Positions 7,097-12,555 of a stretch of 13,104 bases of DNA are shown piece after piece. Where the stretch lies: the NCBI GenBank assembly GCA_937881255.1, contig CALGFH010000364.1, positions 1-13,104 on the forward strand, read 5' to 3'. The stretch's first letter is position 1. Each line of letters starts with the position of its first letter. The notes under the pieces are model-generated. The model was not told where the DNA came from. It made no database searches and saw nothing but the letters and a program-made list of their open reading frames with translations. The translations under genes and the position numbers were made by a program. Origin of the DNA: an uncultured Actinomycetes bacterium (GTDB lineage: Bacteria; Actinomycetota; CALGFH01).

Positions 7097-7495
7097 ATGA
7101 GCGAGCGCAAGCCGCCCGGGGTCGGGTTCGAGACCTGGGTCGAACGGCAGATCCGGGAGGCCACGGAACGGGGCGAGTTCGACAACCTGCCCGGGGCCGG
7201 CAAGCCCATCGAGGACCTGGACAAGCCGCACGACGAGCTGTGGTGGGTCAAGCAGAAGCTGCGGCGCGAGCACTTCGCCTACCTGCCGCCGACGATCGCG
7301 CTGCGCAAGGAGGCGGAGGAGGCGCTGGAGGCCGCGTCCCGGGCCGGCTCGGAGGCCGAGGTGCGGCGGATCGTGGCCGACATCAACGCCAGGATCGTCG
7401 AGGGCAACCGGAAGGCGGCCTCCGGTCCCCCGCTCAACCTGATGCCGTTCGACGTCGAGGCGGTCGTCGCCGCCTGGGGCGGGGGCGCTCGCTGA
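7097..7495 (+). CDS. DUF1992 (DnaJC28 conserved-domain) protein
   Basis: A 132-residue protein. The N-terminal half, GFETWVERQIREATERGEFDNLPGAGKPI, is the signature of DUF1992, the domain shared with the DnaJ homologue subfamily C member 28; no J domain is present. In bacteria these are short stand-alone proteins of unknown function. Further motifs seen are WWVKQKLRREHFAYLPP and a charged helical stretch (about residues 70-105), followed by a C-terminal NLMPFDVEAVVAAW segment. The ATG is preceded by a leaderless-type -10 box and no ribosome binding site. The last 62 bases overlap the end of the convergent DoxX-like gene. Confidence 0.88.
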   Translation: MSERKPPGVGFETWVERQIREATERGEFDNLPGAGKPIEDLDKPHDELWWVKQKLRREHFAYLPPTIALRKEAEEALEAASRAGSEAEVRRIVADINARIVEGNRKAASGPPLNLMPFDVEAVVAAWGGGAR

Positions 7496-7859
7496 GCACC
7501 AGCAGCGCGCCGCCGAACAGCCCGACGTTCTTGAAGAAGTGGATGCGCTGCTGGCGCCGCGCGGCCGGGTCCTCAAGCTTCCAGTAGGGGTGCCCGGCCA
7601 GGGTCGTCGGCACCAGCGAGCCCGCCAGCACGGCCGCGGCCAGCCGGGGCCGGATGCCGAGGGCCAGGGCGGCGCCGGCGGCCAGCATGGCCGCGCCGTT
7701 GGCCTGGACGGCCAGCTCCGGGTCCAGGGGGACGCCCAGCTCCTCCGCCTTGGCCGTCCGGGGGCCGGGCTCCAGCAGCGCGTCGGCGCCGCCGCTGATG
7801 AACATCGCGGCCAGGGCAACCCGGCCGACCGCGCGAATGGGACCCCGAACCGCCTCCAT
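7434..7859 (-). CDS. DoxX-family membrane protein
   Basis: From the chosen start, a 141-residue membrane protein with four likely membrane segments at about residues 11-28, 51-68, 72-88 and 108-124. The order and the motifs RVALAAMFISGGADALL, AMLAAGAALALG and FFKNVGLFGGALLVL are typical of the DoxX family, which includes subunits of quinone- or thiol-linked membrane complexes and many proteins of unknown role. The start is ATG at 7859 because GGGAGGAG sits six bases ahead of it; the ATG at 7883 has no such site and would add eight residues. The C-terminal tail after the last helix is almost pure Arg/Pro and is encoded where the gene overlaps the DUF1992 gene antisense, so it may be a by-product of the overlap. 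Confidence 0.82.
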   Translation of the reverse strand: MEAVRGPIRAVGRVALAAMFISGGADALLEPGPRTAKAEELGVPLDPELAVQANGAAMLAAGAALALGIRPRLAAAVLAGSLVPTTLAGHPYWKLEDPAARRQQRIHFFKNVGLFGGALLVLSERPRPRRRRPPRRRTASG

Positions 7860-7863
7860 GCCG

Positions 7864-7871
7864 CTCCTCCC
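7864..7871 (-). promoter_or_regulatory. Ribosome binding site of the DoxX-like gene (decides the start)
   Basis: The minus strand reads GGGAGGAG, with its GGAGG core at 7870-7866, six bases before the ATG at 7859. The upstream ATG at 7883 is preceded by a pyrimidine-rich stretch, so the internal ATG is preferred. Confidence 0.6.
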
Positions 7872-7895
7872 GCTCGTCTCCACGATGGAGGGACA

Positions 7896-7920
7896 AGCCT
7901 AACCTGCGCCCAGGGCGCAG
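7896..7920 (-). promoter_or_regulatory. Predicted DoxX promoter with a 17-bp palindrome (possible operator)
   Basis: On the minus strand TAGGCT (7901-7896) fits a TANNNT -10 box upstream of the DoxX-like gene. Two bases further upstream lies a perfect 8-1-8 palindrome, CTGCGCCC-A-GGGCGCAG (7904-7920), which would fill the spacer and -35 region. A dimeric repressor bound there would block polymerase. It could also form a hairpin in a transcript entering from either side, but no T-run follows, so an operator is the better reading. Confidence 0.45.
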
Positions 7921-7981
7921 CCGATGATTCAGGGACGTCCACCTGGGAGGCCTGTCAGCCCGTGCCCGTGCAGCTCTGCAG

Positions 7982-8242
7982 CTGCTGCTGCCCGACACCG
8001 GGCGCGACCAGGCGGTGGTGGTCGCCGAGAAGGTCAGGGTGGCCGTGGCCAGCCTGGGCCTCTCGGAGATCAGCCAGCCGGTCACGGCCAGCCTGGGCGT
8101 GGCCACCGTCCCCGACGACGCCGGCGACGCCGACACCCTCATCCGCGCCGCCGACCACGCCCTCTACGCGGCCAAGGGGAACGGCCGCAACCGGGTCGAG
8201 CTGTTCATCTCCCCGGCTCGGAGCGCTCGAACACCGGCTTGA
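7982..8242 (+). pseudogene. Orphan 3' fragment of a GGDEF (diguanylate cyclase) gene
   Basis: The frame reads LLLPDTGRDQAVVVAEKVRV, then VTASLGVATVPDDAGDAD, then ADHALYAAKGNGRNRV and a TGA at 8240-8242. This is the final third of a GGDEF domain: the strand after the signature, the S-x-G turn and the ADxALYxAKxxGRNRV end are all clear. The GGDEF signature itself, the metal-binding and substrate-binding first half, and any sensor domain are missing. The frame upstream is open only to 7928 and does not resemble the family. The nearest start codons (GTG 8015) would give about 75 residues that cannot make cyclic di-GMP. It is most likely the remnant of a deletion or rearrangement. Its 3' end overlaps the end of the convergent kinase gene by 38 bases. 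Confidence 0.8.
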
Positions 8243-9740
8243 GGGCGAAGTAGACCTCGCGGTAGCGGTGGTAGGCCTCGGTGTAGCGCTGGTGCCGCTC
8301 GGGGTCGGGGACGTGCTCGTCGGGCTGGTAGTCGACGAAGGCGGACACCGCCTCGGCCACGCTCGGGTGGACGCCCGCGCCGACGGCGGCCAGGATGGCG
8401 GCGCCGGTGGCGGTGGTCTCGACGCTGGTCGGGACCCGCACCGGGAGGCCGGTGACATCGGCCTTGATCTGGCGCCAGAGCGGGCCCTTGGCCCCGCCGC
8501 CGACGATGGTGAGGCGGCGGACGTCGAGGCCGGCGCTGCCCATGCCCTCGAGGATGTCGCGCAGGGCGAAGGCGCTGCCCTCCAGCAGGGCCCTGGTCAT
8601 GTGGGCCCTGGTGTGGGCCAGGGTGAGGCCGTAGAAGACCCCGCGGGCGGCGCCGTTCCACTCGGGGGCCATGGCCCCCTGCATGCAGGGGAGGAAGACC
8701 AGGCCCTCGGCCCCGGGGGGCACCTCGGCGGCCGGGCCGGTGAGCAGGTCGTAGGCGTCGCCCTGGCCGTTGGCCTCGGCGTCGCGCTCGACCGGGGCGA
8801 ACTGGTCGCGCCACCAGCGGAGGTTGCCGCCGGAGACGAACCCGGGGTTCTCCAGCAGCCAGACGTCGGGGTCGGCGTGGGGGTGGCACTCGACCAGCAT
8901 GGCCGGGTCCTCGCCGGGGGCGGCGGAGGCGGCGCAGACCGGCTCGGCCGTGCCGGCCACGTCGCACACCTCGCCGGGGGCGAACACGCCGGCCCCCAGG
9001 GTGGCCGCCATCTCGTCCCCGGCCCCGACCACCACCACCGTGTCCGGCGACAGGCCGGTCCGCTCGGCGAAGGCCCGGGTGACCGGCCCGACGGCCTGGG
9101 TCCCGGGGGCCAGCTCGGGGAGCATCGCCGGGTCGATGCCGACGGCGTCGACCACCGGGGCCGACCAGGCCCGGGTGCGGGGGTCGAGCAGGGCCAGCGA
9201 GGAGGCGTTGGACCAGTCGACGGCCAGCACCCCGGCCGCCTCGCGGAGCACGTACGACCCCGGCGGCATCAGGTGGACGGCCTTGGCGAACACCTCCGGC
9301 TCCTGGTCGCGGACCCACAGGGCCTTGAAGACGGCGTGGGAGGAGTCCAGGTTGGCCCCGGTGTGGTGGTAGAAGTCGGCCGGCGAGAGCTTGGCCGCGA
9401 CCGCGGCCGCCTGGGGCTCGGCCCGCCGGTCCATCCAGATCATCGCCGGGCGCAGCGGCTCGCCGCCGGCGTCGCACACCACCATCCCGTCCAGCTGCGA
9501 CCCGAACGACAGCCCCTTGACCGCCGACGGGCCCTCCGGGACCTCGGCCAGCAGCCGGGCGATGCCGGCGTAGAGGGCGGCCGTCCACAGGCGGGGGTCC
9601 TGCTCGGCCCAGGTCGGGTGCGGATAGGACACGTCGTAGGGCTCGTAGGCTGAGGCCACCAGCCGCCCGTCGGCGGCGTACAGGGCGGCGTTGGTGCCCT
9701 GGCTGCCGACGTCGCAGCCGATCACGTACGGCCCGGTCAT
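8205..9740 (-). CDS. FGGY-family carbohydrate kinase, xylulokinase-like
   Basis: A 511-residue FGGY kinase, full length for the family. Seen: N-terminal phosphate loop DVGSQGTNAAL (10-20), WAEQDPRLW (44-52), GAGDEMAATLGAG (239-251) with predicted catalytic base Asp242, and the C-terminal ATPase motif VGGGAKGPLWRQIKADVTGLPV. Overall it looks most like XylB-type kinases, which phosphorylate pentuloses with ATP. At the place where xylulokinases carry QMHG it has QLDG (82-85), so the sugar may be different. The ATG at 9740 overlaps the TGA of the dehydrogenase (ATGA), which implies translational coupling; the site upstream is only weakly purine-rich. It is the last gene of the operon. The family is certain; the substrate is not. 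Confidence 0.9.
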   Translation of the reverse strand: MTGPYVIGCDVGSQGTNAALYAADGRLVASAYEPYDVSYPHPTWAEQDPRLWTAALYAGIARLLAEVPEGPSAVKGLSFGSQLDGMVVCDAGGEPLRPAMIWMDRRAEPQAAAVAAKLSPADFYHHTGANLDSSHAVFKALWVRDQEPEVFAKAVHLMPPGSYVLREAAGVLAVDWSNASSLALLDPRTRAWSAPVVDAVGIDPAMLPELAPGTQAVGPVTRAFAERTGLSPDTVVVVGAGDEMAATLGAGVFAPGEVCDVAGTAEPVCAASAAPGEDPAMLVECHPHADPDVWLLENPGFVSGGNLRWWRDQFAPVERDAEANGQGDAYDLLTGPAAEVPPGAEGLVFLPCMQGAMAPEWNGAARGVFYGLTLAHTRAHMTRALLEGSAFALRDILEGMGSAGLDVRRLTIVGGGAKGPLWRQIKADVTGLPVRVPTSVETTATGAAILAAVGAGVHPSVAEAVSAFVDYQPDEHVPDPERHQRYTEAYHRYREVYFALKPVFERSEPGR

Positions 9741-10789
9741 GGCACCACCACCATCTTGAGGCCCTCGCCGGAGCGGATCGTCTCGAACGCCTCGCCGATC
9801 TTGTCCAGCGGGAACTGGTGGGTGACGACCGGGGCCAGCTCGTCCCGGCGCCGGTCCAGGTAGGCCATGGTGATCCGGTACTGGCGCTGGGTGGCCCCGT
9901 AGGCGCCCAGGATGGCCAGCTCCTTGTAGTGGAGCTGGTTCATGTCGAGCGCGCTCACCGGGTCGTGCTTGGGCAGGCCGGCGAAGTAGACCACCCGGGC
10001 CCGCTTGGCCGCCATCTCCAGGGCCGCCTGCTGGGCCTGCTTGGAGGGCGCGGCCACGCTGATCCGCTCGGCCCCGGTCCCGCTTGTCCGCTCCAGCAGG
10101 CCGGCCAGGCCGTTGTCGTCGCCGGCGACCCAGGCGCCGTCCACGAACCCGCCCACCGCCTCCAGGGCCAGCTCGACCCGGTGGCGGTTGACGTCGCACA
10201 GGAACACCCGGCCCGCCCCCCGGTCCCGGGCCATGACCGCCTGCCAGCAGCCGATCGGGCCGGCGCCGAGGATCAGCACGGTGTCGCCGAGGCCGACGTC
10301 GAGGACCTCGATCCCGTTGAGGGCGCAGGCGAACGGGTCGACCACCGTGGCCAGCTCCGGGGGCAGGTCGGGCGGGAGGGGGATGAGGTTGGCGATGGCG
10401 ATCGGGGGCACGGCGGCCAGCTCGGCATAGGCTCCCGGGAACGGGTCGTAGCCGTACAGCAGGTGGTGCTCGCAGAGGTTCTGGCGCCCGTCGGTGCACT
10501 GCAGGCACTGATTACAAGAAAGGATCGAGCCCAGGAACACCCGGCCGCCGGCCGCCACCCCGGGCGGCAGGGTGGCGTCGGGCCCGACCCGCTCCAGGAT
10601 GCCGACCGGCTCGTGGCCCAGGACCCAGGGGGCCGGGGCCCGCGGGTCGCCGTTGAAGAAGGTCCGGGCGTCGGTGCCGCAGATGCCGCAGGCCTCGACC
10701 CGCAGGATGGCTCCGCGGGGGTCGAGCGCCGGCTCGTCGGCCTCCCGGACCTCGACCTGGTTCCGGCCGGTCATGAAGGCCGCCCTCAC
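9737..10789 (-). CDS. Zinc-dependent alcohol/polyol dehydrogenase (MDR family)
   Basis: A 350-residue medium-chain dehydrogenase, similar in build to sorbitol, threonine and other polyol or alcohol dehydrogenases. The catalytic zinc site has Cys37 in CGICGTD and His59-Glu60 in GHEPVG. The structural zinc lobe has Cys92, 95, 98 and 106 (CNQCLQC...NLC). The nucleotide-binding motif GAGPIG (175-180) is followed by an acidic residue at the end of the second strand (FLCDVNRHR), which favours NAD(H). The start is GTG at 10789, overlapping the aldolase stop (GTGA), with AGGAGG seven bases ahead. Its place between an aldolase and a sugar kinase suggests it oxidises an alcohol to the ketose that the kinase uses. 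Confidence 0.9.
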   Translation of the reverse strand: MRAAFMTGRNQVEVREADEPALDPRGAILRVEACGICGTDARTFFNGDPRAPAPWVLGHEPVGILERVGPDATLPPGVAAGGRVFLGSILSCNQCLQCTDGRQNLCEHHLLYGYDPFPGAYAELAAVPPIAIANLIPLPPDLPPELATVVDPFACALNGIEVLDVGLGDTVLILGAGPIGCWQAVMARDRGAGRVFLCDVNRHRVELALEAVGGFVDGAWVAGDDNGLAGLLERTSGTGAERISVAAPSKQAQQAALEMAAKRARVVYFAGLPKHDPVSALDMNQLHYKELAILGAYGATQRQYRITMAYLDRRRDELAPVVTHQFPLDKIGEAFETIRSGEGLKMVVVP

Positions 10790-11640
10790 GGCGTGTCCTC
10801 CTGCGCCCGGTCCTGGAGCTCGTCGTAGGCCTTGTCGGCGCTCCAGCGCTCCCGGATGACCCGGGACAGGGCCCGGGTGATGGCCTCAGGGGAGCGGTGC
10901 ATGAAGATGTTGCGGCCGACCGAGCAGCCGATGCCGCCGGCCGCGGTGGCCGCCTCCATCCGGGCGAGCAGCTCCCGGTCCCCGAGGCGGGAGCCGCCGG
11001 CCAGCACCAGCGGGATCCCGGCGGCCGCCTCGACCAGGCGGGCGAAGGCGTCGCCGTCGCCCGGCCAGTTCGTCTTGACGATGTCGGCCCCCAGCTCGGC
11101 GCAGAGGCGCACGTTGCGCCGCAGGTACTCGAAGCCGTACTGCTCCTTGAGCTGCTCGACGGCGGCGTAGGTGGTCGGGAACTCGGCCTCGGCGATCAGC
11201 GGCATGCCCATGGCCGCGCACTCGGCGCCGATCCCGGCCAGGGTGCGGAGCATCCCCGCCTCGGTCTCGCCGCCCAGGGCGGTGAACAGCACCACGGCGT
11301 CGGCCCCGAGGCGGGCGGCCTCCTCCACCTGGGCGATCTGGACGATCTCGGGCGCCGGGTCGGCCGGGTTGGCCGAGGCCGAGAGCAGCAGGGCCAGCGA
11401 GGTCGTGGGCGCGAAGGCCGGCTCGGCCAGCCGGATCATGCCCTTGGACATCATGATCACGTTGGCCCCGCCGGCCACGACCTCGGCCGTGCGGGCGCCG
11501 ATGTCGGCCAGCGGCTCCAGGAACGTCGGCGAGGTCATGCCGTGATCGAGGGCGCAGATGACCGAGACCCCGGCCGGGTCGATCACCCGCTTGAGGCGCA
11601 TCGCCGTGCCCACCGAGGTGGTCGCGGACGCTGTCGTCAT
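10786..11640 (-). CDS. Class I aldolase of the DeoC/FbaB/LsrF fold
   Basis: A 284-residue TIM-barrel aldolase. Seen: ALDHGM (30-35) near the N-terminus, the Schiff-base lysine predicted as Lys189 in ADIVKTNWPGD, and the phosphate-binding end GCSVGRNIFMH (238-248). This layout fits the class I fructose-bisphosphate aldolase / LsrF / aminodideoxyheptulosonate synthase group, in which a lysine forms an imine with a ketose phosphate. A strong site AAGGAGG (11646-11652) is placed five bases before the ATG, inside the end of gntR, with a 4-base overlap (ATGA). In context it would cleave the phosphorylated ketose made by the neighbouring dehydrogenase and kinase to triose-phosphate-level products. 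Archaeal-type shikimate chemistry or an autoinducer-2 role is less likely, since partner genes for those are absent here. Confidence 0.88.
   Translation of the reverse strand: MTTASATTSVGTAMRLKRVIDPAGVSVICALDHGMTSPTFLEPLADIGARTAEVVAGGANVIMMSKGMIRLAEPAFAPTTSLALLLSASANPADPAPEIVQIAQVEEAARLGADAVVLFTALGGETEAGMLRTLAGIGAECAAMGMPLIAEAEFPTTYAAVEQLKEQYGFEYLRRNVRLCAELGADIVKTNWPGDGDAFARLVEAAAGIPLVLAGGSRLGDRELLARMEAATAAGGIGCSVGRNIFMHRSPEAITRALSRVIRERWSADKAYDELQDRAQEDTP
10797..10802 (-). promoter_or_regulatory. Ribosome binding site for the GTG start of the dehydrogenase
   Basis: AGGAGG on the minus strand lies inside the end of the aldolase gene, seven bases before the GTG at 10789. It decides the GTG start over the internal ATG five codons later. 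Confidence 0.75.
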
Positions 11641-12404
11641 GTGAGCCTCCTTCCGGGGCCCCGCCGGACCACCGTGAAATCGAACGCGTCGGCCAGGTGG
11701 AACTCGTGCGATGAGACGACCGGGACACCGTCCTGGGCGTAGTCGACCTGCCAGAGGTAGAGCAGCAGCTCACCCCGGGGCACCCCCAGGCGGCCGGCGA
11801 CGGCATGGTCGGCCCGGACCGGCCGGAACCGGGCCACGCCGTGGTGGATGACGATGCCGAGGTCCCGCTCCAGCACCTCGTAGATGGATCGTTCAAGCAT
11901 CTGCTGGACGACCCGCTCGCGGCCCTCGACCAGCCGGCTCGGGAACAGGTCGCGGGACAGCACCACCGGCTTGCCCTCGGCCGTCCGCAGCCGCTCGATC
12001 ACCAGGACGTCCTGGCCCGGTTCGAGCTCCAGCAGGGCCGCCTCGCCGGCCGAGGCCGGCTCCACCCAGTGGCGCCCGTCGGCGATCCCGGCGGTCATGC
12101 CGGCGGCCCGGATGGCGTCGGTGACGCCGAAGTTCACGTCCAGGCTGTTGGCCATGCGGGGGTGCTCGGCGACGAAGGTGCCCGAGCCCTGGCGGCGCCG
12201 GAGGAGGCCCTCGAGCTCCATCGCCCGGAGGGCCTCGCGCAGGGTCGCCCGCGACACCTGGAGCTCGGCGGCCAGCTCGGGCTCGGAGGGCAGGCGGGTC
12301 CCGGCGGGGAGCTCTCCCCGGTCGATCCGCTGCTTGAGCTCGTCCTGGACCGAGACCGAGCGCAGCCGTGGTCGCGCCCCGGTCGCCCGCTGTGGCCTCT
12401 GCAT
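11637..12404 (-). CDS. GntR-family transcriptional regulator, HutC-type with UTRA domain
   Basis: A 255-residue regulator. Residues 18-78 form the GntR winged helix (DELKQRIDRGELPAGTRLPSE, ELAAELQVSRATLREALRAM, RRRQGSGTFV). Residues about 95-247 form a UTRA ligand-binding domain, recognisable by VVLSRDLFPSRLV, HHGVARFRPVRA and the C-terminal strand pair LLLYLWQVDYAQDGVPVVSSHEFHL. UTRA domains in this group usually sense a sugar phosphate or small metabolite. The gene heads the operon and diverges from the permease. Its promoter contains one copy of a repeated 11-base element, so autoregulation is likely. The ATG at 12404 has no Shine-Dalgarno sequence and lies ten bases after a TATACT box, so the transcript would have almost no leader. 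Confidence 0.92.
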   Translation of the reverse strand: MQRPQRATGARPRLRSVSVQDELKQRIDRGELPAGTRLPSEPELAAELQVSRATLREALRAMELEGLLRRRQGSGTFVAEHPRMANSLDVNFGVTDAIRAAGMTAGIADGRHWVEPASAGEAALLELEPGQDVLVIERLRTAEGKPVVLSRDLFPSRLVEGRERVVQQMLERSIYEVLERDLGIVIHHGVARFRPVRADHAVAGRLGVPRGELLLYLWQVDYAQDGVPVVSSHEFHLADAFDFTVVRRGPGRRLT

Positions 12405-12414
12405 GCTGGCCAGG

Positions 12415-12445
12415 AGTATACGTCAGACAACTCGGCCAGGGTCAA
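12415..12445 (-). promoter_or_regulatory. Predicted gntR operon promoter
   Basis: On the minus strand, TTGACC (12445-12440) and a near-consensus TATACT (12420-12415) are separated by 19 bases, two more than the optimum. The start would fall near 12408, four bases before the gntR ATG. A candidate operator lies in the spacer next to the -10 box. Confidence 0.5.
12421..12432. promoter_or_regulatory. Candidate GntR operator O1 in the gntR promoter spacer
   Basis: GTCAGACAACT at 12422-12432 abuts the -10 box of the gntR promoter. The core GTC-A-GAC is a palindrome with a one-base centre, as expected for a dimeric GntR-type repressor. The same 11 bases recur at 12499-12509. Confidence 0.55.
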
Positions 12446-12455
12446 GGAGCTTGAC
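12441..12455. repeat. Inverted repeat formed by back-to-back -35 boxes
   Basis: GTCAAG (12441-12446), GAG, CTTGAC (12450-12455) is a perfect 6-3-6 inverted repeat. Its arms contain the -35 hexamers of the gntR promoter (minus) and the permease promoter (plus). It may be only the consequence of two divergent promoters placed back to back. Confidence 0.6.
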
Positions 12456-12479
12456 TCGGTGCATACACCCCCTTACGAT
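12451..12479 (+). promoter_or_regulatory. Predicted sigma-70-type promoter of the permease gene
   Basis: TTGACT (12451-12456), a 17-base spacer and TACGAT (12474-12479) match a housekeeping promoter well. Transcription would start near 12486, about 70 bases before the GTG. Confidence 0.65.
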
Positions 12480-12497
12480 CCGCCCATCGTCCAGTAA

Positions 12498-12509
12498 TGT
12501 CAGACAACT
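12498..12509. promoter_or_regulatory. Candidate GntR operator O2 downstream of the permease start point
   Basis: TGTCAGACA (12498-12506) is a 4-1-4 palindrome, and GTCAGACAACT (12499-12509) repeats O1 exactly, 77 bases away. It lies about 12 bases after the predicted permease transcription start, where a bound repressor would obstruct polymerase. Confidence 0.55.
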
Positions 12510-12555
12510 TCCCGCGCGCGGCCCGGCCGCGTGCGACGAGCAAGGGGGTTGCGAC

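Noticed and set aside
8015..8242. Intact small gene starting at GTG 8015
   Set aside because: The start lies inside a GGDEF domain, with no ribosome binding site seen and no catalytic half, so a gene remnant fits better.
7539..9653. A 704-codon plus-strand frame antisense to DoxX and the kinase
   Set aside because: It is a high-GC shadow frame: low complexity, no domain, and antisense to genes with clear family motifs.
9741..10508. Upstream extension of the kinase frame to 767 codons
   Set aside because: The extra sequence lies within the dehydrogenase gene in another frame. The ATG at 9740 with its ATGA overlap begins precisely at the FGGY N-terminal motif.
8205..11640. Kinase plus aldolase as an LsrK/LsrF autoinducer-2 processing pair
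   Set aside because: The folds match loosely, but the kinase looks more like XylB, there is no LsrB/LsrACD transporter or LsrG, and a zinc dehydrogenase is not part of that system.
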